Of a DNA stretch of 64,000 nt, positions 45,113 through 53,952 are shown piece by piece. Below the pieces are notes generated by a model, which ran no database searches, was not told the DNA's origin, and saw nothing but the letters and a program-made list of their open reading frames with translations. Source of the stretch: Aliiruegeria sabulilitoris (GTDB taxonomy: Bacteria > Pseudomonadota > Alphaproteobacteria > Rhodobacterales > Rhodobacteraceae); assembly GCF_001558155.1 (NCBI RefSeq), contig NZ_LOAS01000007.1:186001-250000 (forward strand), given 5' to 3'. The position numbers and the translations under genes are program-made. How positions within the stretch are numbered: position 1 is the stretch's first letter; each line of letters opens with the position of its first letter.

Positions 45113-45128
45113 ATTCATTGCATGGAAT
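45113..45128. promoter_or_regulatory. Candidate LysR-type operator
   Basis: ATTCATTGCATGGAAT: half-sites ATTC and GAAT with 6 of 8 pairs and a T-N11-A core, centred in the gap between the LysR gene and the reductase gene. A second palindrome, ATGCATATTTGCAT (45077-45090), overlaps the LysR start. Confidence 0.5.
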
Positions 45129-45172
45129 GTTATCGCTAGGGTTCGGGCAACAGGAAACGTGGAGTGAAGATG

Positions 45173-46141
45173 ATGAGAGCGGCGGTGTATCGGCGATATG
45201 GCGGGCCAGAGGTGGTCACGGTGGAAGAGATGGCGCGGCCGGAGCCCGGTCCGGGGCAGGTTCTAGTGCAGGTCGAGGCGGCAGCAGTCACGAGCGCGGA
45301 TTGGCGGTTGCGGGCGGCGGCTTTCCCATCCTTTACCGCATTGCCAGGGCGGCTGATGTTCGGGATCTTCCGGCCACGCAAACCGGTTCTGGGCGGTGGT
45401 TTCGCCGGACGGGTCGTTGCACGCGGGAAAGGGAGCGAGCGGTTTGCGATCGGGCAGGCGGTGGTCGGGTTCTCCGTCACCGGGGCCCATGCGGAATATG
45501 TCGCCATGTCGGAGGATGGCGCGATCCTTGAGCGTCCGGATGCGCTTTCGCCGGAAGCAGCGGCGAGCCTGCCCTTTGGCGGCCTGTCTGCGCTGGTGTT
45601 CCTGCGGGATTTCGCCCGGTTGCAGCCGGGAGAGCGCGTGCTGGTGGTCGGCGCCTCGGGTGCAGTCGGGGTCCATGCGGTGCAAATCGCCCGCGTACTG
45701 GGAGCAGAGGTCGATGCCGTCTGCCGTTCCGATCACGCCTCTCTGATGCGGGAACTGGGCGCGGGGCGGGTCTTTGACTATCGCCATGAGGACTTCGCGG
45801 AATCCGGGCAGACCTGGGATGTTGTGATCGATTGCGTCGGGGCGAGTTCGCTCAAGGCCAGTCGCCGGGCCTTGTCGGAGCAGGGACGATTCGTGGCGCT
45901 CAACATGAACTGGACGGTGCTGTTTGAGGCGTTGACCAACCGGCTGCGGCGCGGACCGAAAATGGTGACGGGCGTGAGCCTGGACAAGCGCGAGGATCTG
46001 GACAGCTTGCTGGGCTGGATTGGCGAAGGGAAATTGCGGCCGGTGGTCGAACAGGTCTTTCAACTGGACGAGATCCGCGCGGCCCATACCGCGCTCGACT
46101 CGCGGCACCGCGCCGGCACCTTGGTGGTGACCATGGGTTAA
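45173..46141 (+). CDS. Zinc-free MDR-family NAD(P)-dependent reductase (quinone reductase-like)
   Basis: 322 aa. GroES-like N-domain (MRAAVYRRYGGPEVVTVEE) then a Rossmann fold with VLVVGASGAVGVHAVQIA (about 156-173) as the NAD(P)-binding motif. It lacks the catalytic zinc Cys/His set of alcohol dehydrogenases, which fits quinone oxidoreductases and enoyl reductases of the medium-chain family. Start chosen for GGAG 8 bases upstream; ATG 45170 and GTG 45164 are in frame. Likely controlled by the divergent LysR. Confidence 0.9.
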   Translation: MRAAVYRRYGGPEVVTVEEMARPEPGPGQVLVQVEAAAVTSADWRLRAAAFPSFTALPGRLMFGIFRPRKPVLGGGFAGRVVARGKGSERFAIGQAVVGFSVTGAHAEYVAMSEDGAILERPDALSPEAAASLPFGGLSALVFLRDFARLQPGERVLVVGASGAVGVHAVQIARVLGAEVDAVCRSDHASLMRELGAGRVFDYRHEDFAESGQTWDVVIDCVGASSLKASRRALSEQGRFVALNMNWTVLFEALTNRLRRGPKMVTGVSLDKREDLDSLLGWIGEGKLRPVVEQVFQLDEIRAAHTALDSRHRAGTLVVTMG

Positions 46142-46246
46142 TGGCTCACAATGTCGCTTTCGCACCCGAGGTGCCGCAAAACGCGTCGGAATGGCGCAGC
46201 TCTCCGGGCTAAACCATCAGGACGAAGACCGGACGAGGAGTGTGAG

Positions 46247-47785
46247 ATGACGGAAGCGGCGACACGGAGGCGGGGACGCGGAGGCGGCGGTGCCGCGCGG
46301 CGAGCCGAGCGCACGGCAGTCAGGATCGAATGCGCCCGTTTCATCGAACGCAATATTCCCGACCTGGAGATGCTGACCGAAGAAGCGCTTCAGATCATCG
46401 AGCACAATGCCGAGACCGTTCTGGAAGAGATCGGCGTCGCCTTCGTCGAGAACCCGGCGGCGCTGGAGCGCTGGAAGGCGGCTGGCGCGGATGTTTCGGG
46501 CGAGCGGGTGCGCATTCCGCGCGGGCTGGCACGCAAGCTTTGCGAAACCGCGCCGGGCATGTTCACGCAACACGCCCGCAACCCGGAACGAAACGTGGAA
46601 ATAGGCGGGCGCAGCCTCGTGCTGGCGCCTGTCTACGGCCCGCCCTTCGTGCGCGATGCCGATGGCGGGCGGCGCTATGCGACCATCGAAGATTTCCGCA
46701 ATTTTGTGAAGCTCGGCTACATGTCGAAATGGCTGCACCATTCAGGCGGCACGGTTTGCGAGCCGACGGATGTCGCGGTGAACAAGCGCCATCTGGATAT
46801 GCTGCATGCGCATATGACGCTGTCGGACAAGCCCTTCATGGGGTCGGTGACCGAGCCGAGCCGGGCGCGCGACTCGGTCGAGATGTGCGAGATCCTGTTC
46901 GGCGGGCTGGATGACCGCACGGTGATGACCTCGCTTATCAATATCAACTCGCCGCTCACCTTCGACGCCACGATGATGGGGGCGCTCGAAGTCTATGCCG
47001 CTGCGAATCAGGCCTGCATCATTTCTCCCTTCATCGTCGGCGGTGCGATGGCGCCGGTTTCGGCGGTGGGCACGCTGACGCAGGTTCTGGCCGAGGTTTT
47101 GGCTGGCGTCGCCTATTCTCAGCTCATCCGCCCCGGCGCTCCGGTGATCATGGGCGCCTTCGTCACCTCGATCGACATGAATTCGGGCGCACCCACCTTT
47201 GGCACGCCGGAAGCGGCGCAGATCACCTATGGCGCGGGGCAGCTGGCGCGGCGTCTTGGCCTGCCATACCGCTCGGCGGGGTCGTTCAACGGCTCCAAGC
47301 TGCCCGATGCGCAAGCCGCCTACGAGACGGCGAACTCGCTCAATACCGGACTTCTGTCGGGTGTGAACTTCATGCTGCATGCCTGTGGCTGGCTGGAGGG
47401 CGGGCTTGTTTCCTCCTACGAGAAATTCGTGATGGATGCCGACCAGCTCGGGGTGCTGCACCGGATGGCCGAGGGCGTGAAGATCGACGAGGAGGCGCAG
47501 GCGCTCGACGCGATCCGGGAGGTCGGGCCGGGAGGCCACTACCTCGGTTGCGCCCATACCCAGCGGAATTTCAAGGACGCGTTCTGGCGTTCCGACCTGC
47601 TCGACTACAAACCGTTCGAGACATGGGAGGAACAGGGCGCGCGGGATACGCAGGCGCTGGCCAGCATTCGGGTCAGGAAATTGCTCGCAGATTACCAGGC
47701 GCCGTCCCTGGACCCGGCCATTCGCGAAGCGCTGGACGCGTTCGTGGCCGAGCGGAAGGCCGCTGAGTCCGATTCGTTCCTGTAG
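46247..47785 (+). CDS. MttB-family methyltransferase homologue (non-pyrrolysine)
   Basis: 512 aa matching the trimethylamine methyltransferase superfamily: a TIM-barrel with GTVCEPTDVAVNKRHLDMLH and SLININSPLTFDATMMGALE. The frame runs without an in-frame TAG, so it is a homologue without pyrrolysine, like glycine betaine or other quaternary-amine demethylases. No corrinoid protein gene lies nearby. Start chosen at 46247 with CGAGGAG upstream; an extension to 46151 lacks support. Confidence 0.88.
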   Translation: MTEAATRRRGRGGGGAARRAERTAVRIECARFIERNIPDLEMLTEEALQIIEHNAETVLEEIGVAFVENPAALERWKAAGADVSGERVRIPRGLARKLCETAPGMFTQHARNPERNVEIGGRSLVLAPVYGPPFVRDADGGRRYATIEDFRNFVKLGYMSKWLHHSGGTVCEPTDVAVNKRHLDMLHAHMTLSDKPFMGSVTEPSRARDSVEMCEILFGGLDDRTVMTSLININSPLTFDATMMGALEVYAAANQACIISPFIVGGAMAPVSAVGTLTQVLAEVLAGVAYSQLIRPGAPVIMGAFVTSIDMNSGAPTFGTPEAAQITYGAGQLARRLGLPYRSAGSFNGSKLPDAQAAYETANSLNTGLLSGVNFMLHACGWLEGGLVSSYEKFVMDADQLGVLHRMAEGVKIDEEAQALDAIREVGPGGHYLGCAHTQRNFKDAFWRSDLLDYKPFETWEEQGARDTQALASIRVRKLLADYQAPSLDPAIREALDAFVAERKAAESDSFL

Positions 47786-47791
47786 CCTGGT

Positions 47792-48583
47792 CTATCCCCC
47801 GGGCGGGATTGCGCGACTCACCCGAACCGGTGGGATCGCTTCGAGCATCCGCAGACTTCGGATGCCGTACCAGGCATAGGCTTCGCCGTCGACAATCGCG
47901 CATGGGCCTTTCCGGACCAGATCAGGTGGAATCGTACCCGGTGTTTCGAACGGATAGGGTTCGCTCGGAAACAGGATCAGGTTCGATGGGCCGGCAACCG
48001 CGTCGAGATCCACCGTGCTGTAAGGGGACGGCAATTCGGGAATCATGTCTCCGATGCCCAGAGCGCCGAAGATGGCGCCGATGAATGTATGTCGGGAGGC
48101 GGCGATCCATGGATCGCGCCAGACCATGTAGAAGATCCGGTCTACCTTGCCGCCTGGTCGTTGGATCCAGTGCCGGATGGCCGGCAGGTCTGATGGATCT
48201 GTATGGCGCACCGTTCTGGCCTGGACACACCAGCGTTCGCGCAGCGCGCGCAGCCCGGTGTCGTGACCAAGCCGGGAGCAGAGCCATGCTTCCAGCCGGC
48301 GCAGATCGTCGATAAGCGACGGTATGTCCGTGACATGGCTAACGAAGACCGGGCAGGGAGCGCGCTTCAGAACCTCGCGCTGATTTTCTTCCCTGTCGGC
48401 AAGGATCAGCTCCGGGTTCAATGCGGCCACGCCCTGCCAATCAACGTCTTTCGTGCCACCGATGACAGGGATTTCGGCCACTTTCGCCGCGGGATGAATG
48501 CAATATCGGGTGCGCCCGACCGGCGGCAGACCGGCCGCGATGAGCGTTTCCGTCCAGGATGGGACAAGGGAGACGATGCGCAT
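47792..48583 (-). CDS. BtuF-like helical-backbone metal/corrinoid receptor without signal peptide
   Basis: 263 aa. The BtuF/FepB-type fold is suggested by MRIVSLVPSWTETLIAAGLP (about 1-20), VGRTRYCIHPAAKVAEIPVI and GGTKDVDWQGVAALNPELIL (about 42-61), as in periplasmic cobalamin or siderophore receptors. No Sec or Tat signal and no lipobox are visible from the ATG at 48583, so it may be cytoplasmic. A longer start (48610) does not add a signal. It lies convergent with the MttB homologue, whose cofactor partners are corrinoids; a link is speculative. Confidence 0.72.
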   Translation of the reverse strand: MRIVSLVPSWTETLIAAGLPPVGRTRYCIHPAAKVAEIPVIGGTKDVDWQGVAALNPELILADREENQREVLKRAPCPVFVSHVTDIPSLIDDLRRLEAWLCSRLGHDTGLRALRERWCVQARTVRHTDPSDLPAIRHWIQRPGGKVDRIFYMVWRDPWIAASRHTFIGAIFGALGIGDMIPELPSPYSTVDLDAVAGPSNLILFPSEPYPFETPGTIPPDLVRKGPCAIVDGEAYAWYGIRSLRMLEAIPPVRVSRAIPPGG

Positions 48584-48654
48584 GGAATCCGCCCTCGGTT
48601 GCTGCGGCAAGCGTTAGGCTTTTGCCTGCAGGTTCTCAAGTCGCGCCACGGACA

Positions 48655-48689
48655 GGAAAAAGGCGCGGCACTCCGGGGGGAGGCCGCGC
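48655..48689 (-). terminator. Terminator downstream of the DUF6477 gene
   Basis: On the minus strand GCGCGGC-CTCC-CCCC-GGAG-T-GCCGCGC forms a two-part stem (48689-48663), followed by CTTTTTCC. It isolates the DUF6477 gene from the BtuF-like gene. Confidence 0.75.
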
Positions 48690-48740
48690 AGTCGAGGGAT
48701 ACACGAAGGAAGTAGCGCCGCAATCCCGCGGCGCGGGGGG

Positions 48741-49037
48741 TCAGACGGCCACAGGGCCGCGGTTGAAGAGCGCGCGGGCTTCGGCCATGAGCGCGATCAG
48801 GGTTTCCACATGGCGGGAGGCGGAATAGGCGGCATCCCGGCTGCGGCGGCTGTATTCCAGCTCCGCTTCCAGGTCCATCAACCGCTTTACGGCGCGGTCA
48901 GGAGCGGGGATCTCCTCGCCTCCGGCGATGCGCTTGAGGTCACGTTTGCGGTCATAGCCTTGTTGACCATAGCGCGCGGCACGGATCAGCAGACCAGGGC
49001 GGCGCAGGGAGGCGAGGGCTTGTGTGAAGTCGGTCAT
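48741..49037 (-). CDS. DUF6477 family protein
   Basis: 98 aa, charged and helical (MTDFTQALASLRRPGLLIRA, LMDLEAELEYSRRSRDAAYS), matching DUF6477 as I know it from Rhodobacterales. Function unknown; the pattern suggests a small DNA- or protein-binding helical bundle. Divergent from the DUF6456 gene across 208 bases that contain a long inverted repeat and a CtrA-like box. Confidence 0.78.
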   Translation of the reverse strand: MTDFTQALASLRRPGLLIRAARYGQQGYDRKRDLKRIAGGEEIPAPDRAVKRLMDLEAELEYSRRSRDAAYSASRHVETLIALMAEARALFNRGPVAV

Positions 49038-49121
49038 GTCAGGTCTCCGTGAATGTGGCAGAAACGTGGCACAACTTTGGCACCCGTTGCGATTCTGTGG
49101 ATAAGACCGAGCGCGGCCCTT

Positions 49122-49150
49122 AGAATTGTTTGCGAATTTTAAACAATTCT
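49122..49150. promoter_or_regulatory. Inverted repeat operator between DUF6477 and DUF6456 genes
   Basis: AGAATTGTTT (49122-49131) and AAACAATTCT (49141-49150) form a perfect 10-bp inverted repeat with a 9-bp spacer, in the middle of the divergent gap. A regulator binding here would affect both genes; DUF6456 has an N-terminal HTH and is the natural candidate. Confidence 0.5.
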
Positions 49151-49167
49151 GGTCGCAGGTTCTGAAA

Positions 49168-49182
49168 TTAACCTGTGAGTAA
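49168..49182 (+). promoter_or_regulatory. CtrA-like box
   Basis: TTAACCTGTGAGTAA fits TTAA-N7-TTAA except for one base (G for T). It lies 64 bases before the DUF6456 start. A single site with one mismatch is weak evidence. Confidence 0.3.
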
Positions 49183-49245
49183 CCAATCCACCGCTAGGTG
49201 TTGGGGGCCCGAAAAGCAAAACAGAATGGACGTCAAGGGGGCATT

Positions 49246-50394
49246 ATGACGGGACAGGCACAAGAAAAGCAGAAGGGCCAGGTGCCCGGATGGGTCCCGC
49301 AGGCCGCCATGCACTACCTTCGGCATACCGAGCAGGGGCTCTCGATCCGCGAAGTCGCCCGTGCCGAAGGCTGTCGTGCCTCGACGATCCTGCGCCGCAT
49401 CCGGCGTTTCGAGCAACGGCGGGACGACCCGCTGGTGGACGAGGCGCTGGCGCATCTGGGCAAGGTACATTTCAGAACCTGCGACAACAACAGTTCAGGA
49501 CCTGAGGAGACCGCCCCCATGACAGCTCATTTCGCTCCTGTGGACATGCCCAGCCGCAGACTTTGTGACGAGGCTACCGTGAATCGAGAGGCGCGCCGTG
49601 TATTGCGTCGGCTGGCGGAAAGCGGAGCTGTGCTCGCAGTCGCCACCGATATGGAAAAGGCCGCCGTGCTGCGAGAGATGCCCGATGGCAGCACCAACCG
49701 GACCGCCGTGGTAGACCGAAACGTGGCCCATGCCTTCGTGCTGAAGGAATGGATCGTCTGCAAATCTGCAGGCCGCATTGCGAGCTATTCCATCACCGCT
49801 GCGGGCCGTTCGGCGCTGAAACGCCTGCTGAGCGAGGATCGCGCCGCCGCGGGCGGTTTTGCCGAAGCACCGATGCCCTTCGGCGACCAGCACCGCGAAT
49901 GGGGCCACAAGGTGGTGCTCGAAGACACGGACAGCGCAAAGCCCCGCCGGGTGCGCTACAACATGGCCGAAAGCCCGGTCGTCGCCCTCTCGCGCCGTCG
50001 TGAAAAAGACGGAACCACCTTTCTCGACCCGGAACTGGTTGTTGCGGCGGAACGGCTTCGCGAAGATTTCGAGCTTGCCCAAATGGGACCGCGCGTCACC
50101 CAGAACTGGGAGCGCTTCCTGACCGCTGGCACGCGGGGCGGTTTTCACGCCGGTGATCCGGTTTCCGGCCCTGAAGGGGCGCGGGACCGCGTCGCCAAGG
50201 CACTGGAAGAACTCGGCCCGGGGCTCGGAGACATGGTGTTACGCTGCTGCTGCTATCTCGAAGGGCTGGAGGCGACCGAAAGGCGCCTTGGCTGGTCGGC
50301 CCGATCAGGCAAGATCGTGCTGCGGATCGCCCTGCAGCGCCTCGCCCGTCACTACGAAGAAGAATACGGGCCTGGCCGCGGCATGATCGGCTGA
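49246..50394 (+). CDS. DUF6456 family protein with helix-turn-helix
   Basis: 382 aa. An HTH near the front (about 30-52, GLSIREVARAEGCRASTILR) is followed by a long region and the DUF6456 domain in the C-terminal part (about 240-375, FLDPELVVAAERLREDFELA). This is an alphaproteobacterial family with no settled function; the HTH argues for a DNA-binding role. Start chosen at 49246 (CAAGGGGG upstream). Followed by a strong terminator. Confidence 0.8.
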   Translation: MTGQAQEKQKGQVPGWVPQAAMHYLRHTEQGLSIREVARAEGCRASTILRRIRRFEQRRDDPLVDEALAHLGKVHFRTCDNNSSGPEETAPMTAHFAPVDMPSRRLCDEATVNREARRVLRRLAESGAVLAVATDMEKAAVLREMPDGSTNRTAVVDRNVAHAFVLKEWIVCKSAGRIASYSITAAGRSALKRLLSEDRAAAGGFAEAPMPFGDQHREWGHKVVLEDTDSAKPRRVRYNMAESPVVALSRRREKDGTTFLDPELVVAAERLREDFELAQMGPRVTQNWERFLTAGTRGGFHAGDPVSGPEGARDRVAKALEELGPGLGDMVLRCCCYLEGLEATERRLGWSARSGKIVLRIALQRLARHYEEEYGPGRGMIG

Positions 50395-50421
50395 GCCGTC
50401 AAAGGCGATTACCTCGTGTCT

Positions 50422-50450
50422 CGGGCGCTCCTTGGAGCGCCCGTTTTTTT
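50422..50450 (+). terminator. Rho-independent terminator of the DUF6456 gene
   Basis: CGGGCGCTCC (50422-50431) pairs with GGAGCGCCCG (50434-50443), followed by seven T. Confidence 0.88.
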
Positions 50451-50643
50451 CAGGAGGTCCATCCGTATGGGCCGTTATTTTCGATCTGCCTGACGTGGGA
50501 TGCAAAAACTCAGACGAGCGCTTCGTCCACCGACCCGGACAGTCTTTCGAGCGCGCAGCGGGCATTTCTTGACGCAAAACAAGGCGCGCCAGCTTGCATT
50601 CGGTCATACTTCGGACGACCCATTCCGGTAGAGGGATTGAGCC

Positions 50644-51147
50644 ATGACCTACAGCATTCCCCTCAACGACCCGCCCGAAATCGAGCAAGAGGCGCACCAA
50701 TGCTGGTCTGCAGCTTATGAAAGCTGGACGACGGCGTGTTCCCGGATCATTCGCGGCGCGCAGGCGGTCAGCGAAGAGGCAATCGAGGCCGAAATGGCGC
50801 GCTATCCCGGCGCGCTCACCGAAGAAGGGTCGGCAACTCTAGGTGGCGTCGGCCTGTTGGAGCATTTCGGGAACGTTCATTTCGAACCCGTATCCGGTGC
50901 TGCGCTGAGCACGGATATGCTGGCTGCACGCCTCCGGCAATACGGCTACATTTATATGCTCTTTTGGGCGCGGGGGCGAACCGGAGATGTCTTCAGCCAC
51001 GCTGTCGTCGTGTCGCATGCCCACGGTGGCAGGATGCGCGTCATGGATCCGGGACGAGGACGGGGCCTGATGATGCGGCCCACGGATTACTATCGCAACG
51101 CGCTGGCGATTTTCGTCGGAACCCACGCGCGGGCGCACGAAACCTGA
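50644..51147 (+). CDS. Small papain-like cysteine protease (AvrRpt2/C70-like)
   Basis: 167 aa. A papain-like triad can be placed: Cys20 in QEAHQCWSAAYESW (with Gln15 or Gln19 for the oxyanion hole), His119 in VFSHAVVVSHAHGG and Asp135 in RVMDPGRGRG. The layout Q-C-W near the start, then H-A-V-V-V and D-P-x near the end, fits the AvrRpt2-type peptidase family. There is no signal peptide and no partner gene. Upstream 193 bases contain TTGACG (about 50567-50572) but no clear -10. Its target is unknown; the small size fits a maturation protease or a secreted effector. Confidence 0.68.
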   Translation: MTYSIPLNDPPEIEQEAHQCWSAAYESWTTACSRIIRGAQAVSEEAIEAEMARYPGALTEEGSATLGGVGLLEHFGNVHFEPVSGAALSTDMLAARLRQYGYIYMLFWARGRTGDVFSHAVVVSHAHGGRMRVMDPGRGRGLMMRPTDYYRNALAIFVGTHARAHET

Positions 51148-51202
51148 TTCCGGAGCTAAACTGCATAAGAAGTGCGGGAACACCGCGCGTCGCAACGAAG
51201 AA

Positions 51203-51225
51203 CGCCCGGCCAATTTGGCCGGGCG
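51203..51225 (-). terminator. Terminator of the peroxiredoxin gene
   Basis: CGCCCGGCCA (51203-51212) pairs with TGGCCGGGCG (51216-51225) around ATT. On the minus strand TTCTTCGTTG follows, a weak U tract. Confidence 0.65.
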
Positions 51226-51251
51226 ATGGAAACGTCTCTTGATGCGTGCCG

Positions 51252-51797
51252 TCAGGCGGCGGCGGACGCCTCCTCGCGCAGCCACGCAAGGACGGTTTCT
51301 GGCGAGGATACGCCATACGGGTCCTCGGCATGGTTGTCGCAAATGCCGGGTTCTTCGAACCACGCCTCGACCACACCGTACTTGATCACGGCCGCGTAGC
51401 GCCAGGACCGAAGGCCGAAGCCGAGATTGTCCTTGCGCACCAGCATGCCCATCCGTCGGGTGAACTCGCCCGAGCCGTCCGGAATCACCTTGACGTTCTT
51501 CAGCTCCTGGCCTTGCGCCCACTTGTTCATAACGAAGCTGTCATTGACCGACATGCAATAGATCTCGTCGATGCCCAGGGCCACGAAATCGGCAAAACCG
51601 TTCTCGAATCCGGGCAGCTGGTAGGTCGAGCAGGTCGGTGTGAAAGCGCCGGGCAGGGAGAACAGGACAACCCGCTTGCCGGCGAAGTAATCCGCTGTCG
51701 TCATGTCCTGCCAACGGAAAGGATTGGGTCCGCCGATGGAGTCGTCACGGACGCGGGTGTGAAAGGTGAGTTTCGGAAGCTTGTAGCCGACTTGCAT
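51252..51797 (-). CDS. Peroxiredoxin (Prx5-type)
   Basis: 181 aa. The peroxidatic Cys56 lies in FSLPGAFTPTCSTYQLPGFE, the signature of the Prx5/atypical 2-Cys group, and Arg near 131 (FGLRSWRYAAVI) completes the active site. A second Cys in PGICDNHAEDPYG (about 157-160) is a possible resolving residue. It reduces peroxides. Start at 51797 from the conserved MQVGYKLPKLTFHTRV; the in-frame extension to 52172 has no support. Confidence 0.92.
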   Translation of the reverse strand: MQVGYKLPKLTFHTRVRDDSIGGPNPFRWQDMTTADYFAGKRVVLFSLPGAFTPTCSTYQLPGFENGFADFVALGIDEIYCMSVNDSFVMNKWAQGQELKNVKVIPDGSGEFTRRMGMLVRKDNLGFGLRSWRYAAVIKYGVVEAWFEEPGICDNHAEDPYGVSSPETVLAWLREEASAAA

Positions 51798-52053
51798 TGG
51801 GCAATCCCCGTAAATGTTCAGAACGTCTGGGTCGCGCAGGACCGTCGCGTCCGGATACGCCGATGTTTTCAGGGGAACAATGGCGTTTCTGCATCCGCGA
51901 AATGGACGTCGCGCAAGCCGGCAGCAAGGTTGCCCGCAGCGCTGTTGGCCAGGCATGCAAATGCGGCAAATCCGCCATGCATTGCGGGACATCCCGAAAT
52001 CTGATGTTACATTCGACCAGACGGCCCTATCAGACGGGCGGAGAGGTAGCATC

Positions 52054-53004
52054 ATGCGCGATCTGAAGATCCCCGGCGAACGCCATCCCGAAAAGGCCCA
52101 CCGGCCCGACAATGCCCAGCCCAAGAAACCGAGCTGGATTCGTGTCCGCGCGCCGGGCGGAGAGGGGTACAACAGTACTCACAAGATCCTGCGCGACAAC
52201 AATCTGCCGACCGTTTGCGAAGAGGCCGGCTGTCCGAATGTGGGCGAATGCTGGTCGCGCGGTCACGCCACGATGATGATCATGGGCGAGATCTGTACCC
52301 GCGGCTGCACCTTCTGCAACGTCGCAACCGGGCGGCCCGATGCGCTCGACGTTTTCGAGCCGGGCCGCGTGGCCGATGCGGTCCAGAAACTAGGCCTGAA
52401 ACATGTCGTCATCACCTCGGTGGACCGCGACGACCTGGCAGATGGCGGGGCGGAACATTTCGCGCAGACCATCCGCGCCATTCGACATCGCTCTCCGGAC
52501 TCCACGATCGAGATCCTGACTCCAGATTTTCTCAAGTGCGACCCGAAAGTACTTGAAATTGTTGTGGAAGCAAAGCCGGATGTCTTCAACCACAACCTCG
52601 AGACGGTGCCGGGTCTCTACCCGACCGTGCGTCCGGGAGCCCGTTACTTCCACTCGCTCCGTTTGCTGCAACGGGTGAAGGAAATCGACCCCACGATGTT
52701 TACCAAGTCGGGCATCATGGTGGGCCTCGGCGAGGATCGCCAGGGCGTGCTGCAGGCGATGGATGACATGCGCTCGGCGGATATCGATTTCCTGACCATC
52801 GGCCAATACCTTCAGCCGACGCCGAAACATCACGCGGTGGAACGGTTCGTGACACCCGAGGAGTTCAAATCCTACGAGAAGGCCGCCTATGGCAAAGGCT
52901 TCCTCATGGTCTCGGCCACGCCCCTGACACGCTCCAGCTATCACGCCGGCGACGATTTCGAGCGCCTGCGCAGTGCGCGCCTGAAAAAGCTCGGTCGCGG
53001 CTGA
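52054..53004 (+). CDS. lipA: Lipoyl synthase (radical SAM)
   Basis: 316 aa. Both clusters are present: auxiliary cluster Cys55, Cys60, Cys66 ([13 protein letters not shown]) and the radical SAM C-x3-C-x2-C at Cys81, Cys85, Cys88 ([10 protein letters not shown]). It inserts sulfur into octanoyl groups on lipoyl-dependent enzymes. An in-frame start far upstream (51814) was rejected; GGAGAGG precedes 52054. Confidence 0.97.
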   Translation: MRDLKIPGERHPEKAHRPDNAQPKKPSWIRVRAPGGEGYNSTHKILRDNNLPTVCEEAGCPNVGECWSRGHATMMIMGEICTRGCTFCNVATGRPDALDVFEPGRVADAVQKLGLKHVVITSVDRDDLADGGAEHFAQTIRAIRHRSPDSTIEILTPDFLKCDPKVLEIVVEAKPDVFNHNLETVPGLYPTVRPGARYFHSLRLLQRVKEIDPTMFTKSGIMVGLGEDRQGVLQAMDDMRSADIDFLTIGQYLQPTPKHHAVERFVTPEEFKSYEKAAYGKGFLMVSATPLTRSSYHAGDDFERLRSARLKKLGRG

Positions 53005-53011
53005 GGAAATC

Positions 53012-53041
53012 CGGCGCGCGGGGAAATTCTCACGCGCGCCG
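53012..53041. terminator. Hairpin between convergent lipA and cytochrome c genes
   Basis: CGGCGCGCG (53012-53020) pairs with CGCGCGCCG (53033-53041). There is no good T tract on either strand, so termination is uncertain. Confidence 0.45.
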
Positions 53042-53064
53042 ATTCCGGCCACTCCGGTGTGCGA

Positions 53065-53952
53065 TCACTCGATCGGCGCGAGGCTCGCCAGATAGTAGGC
53101 GAGCGCCTCGAGGTCGTCCTTGGGCAACTGTCCCAACCCGGAAATCACCGCTTCCATCTCGTTGCTGGCGATCTCATCCCGAGGGCTGTGTCCGCTTTCG
53201 AGGAACCACGCGATTTCGTCTCGGCTCCAGTCCAGCGCGGCCGGTGTCACGTTGGGGGCTTCAGCGCGCCCCGAGAAACCCGGTGCGCCGGCCATCCACC
53301 GGCTCTTGTCCAGCCCGCCGAAACGGTCCCGCGGGGTGTGGCATTCGGCGCAATGACCGAGCGCTTCGGCGAGGTAACGTCCGCGTTCCACCCGCTCGCT
53401 GGGGGCCGCGCCGACGAAATTTGAATCGAGATAGCGTTTCTTCCAGAGCCCGATCCCGCTGCGCAGCGACCAGGGCAGGGACAGCTCATGTGGTTGCGGC
53501 ACCTCGTCGGAGGCGGGCAAATCGTCGAGAAACGCCTTGAGATCGGCGATATCCTGCAAGTCCATCCGGGTATAGGTCGTGTAGGGCATGACCGGGTAGA
53601 GATGGCGCCCATCCGGTGTGACGCCCCGCTTGAGCACGGAGGCCAGGCCGGCGAGGTTGTAGCTGCCAATACCGTGCACCGGATCGGAGGAGATATTTGG
53701 CGTGATGAACTCGCCGAACTCGGTCGAGAGCCGCCGTCCGCCGGACAGGATCGGCGCTTGCTGGGCCTCGGCGCCACGATCCGCATGGCAAGACGCGCAG
53801 CCTGCCGCGAGGAAGATCTGCCGGCCGGCAATGGCGTCGCCCTTCAATGGGGGCAGGTCCTCGGCGGTGAAGGGGAGCGGACGTGTCAGCCAGAAAGCCA
53901 GCGCCAGCCCCCCGATTGCCAACAGGAAAAACAGGGTAAGGACGCGGCGCAT
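53065..53952 (-). CDS. Membrane-anchored diheme cytochrome c
   Basis: 295 aa. A signal anchor MRRVLTLFFLLAIGGLALAFWL is followed by two haem c sites, CASCHADRG (about 56-64) and CAECHTPRD (about 209-217), with Met axial ligands plausible in each half. It is an electron carrier tied to the inner membrane. Start at 53952. It lies downstream of a small membrane gene and hpt on the same strand; no obvious redox partner is adjacent. Confidence 0.87.
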   Translation of the reverse strand: MRRVLTLFFLLAIGGLALAFWLTRPLPFTAEDLPPLKGDAIAGRQIFLAAGCASCHADRGAEAQQAPILSGGRRLSTEFGEFITPNISSDPVHGIGSYNLAGLASVLKRGVTPDGRHLYPVMPYTTYTRMDLQDIADLKAFLDDLPASDEVPQPHELSLPWSLRSGIGLWKKRYLDSNFVGAAPSERVERGRYLAEALGHCAECHTPRDRFGGLDKSRWMAGAPGFSGRAEAPNVTPAALDWSRDEIAWFLESGHSPRDEIASNEMEAVISGLGQLPKDDLEALAYYLASLAPIE

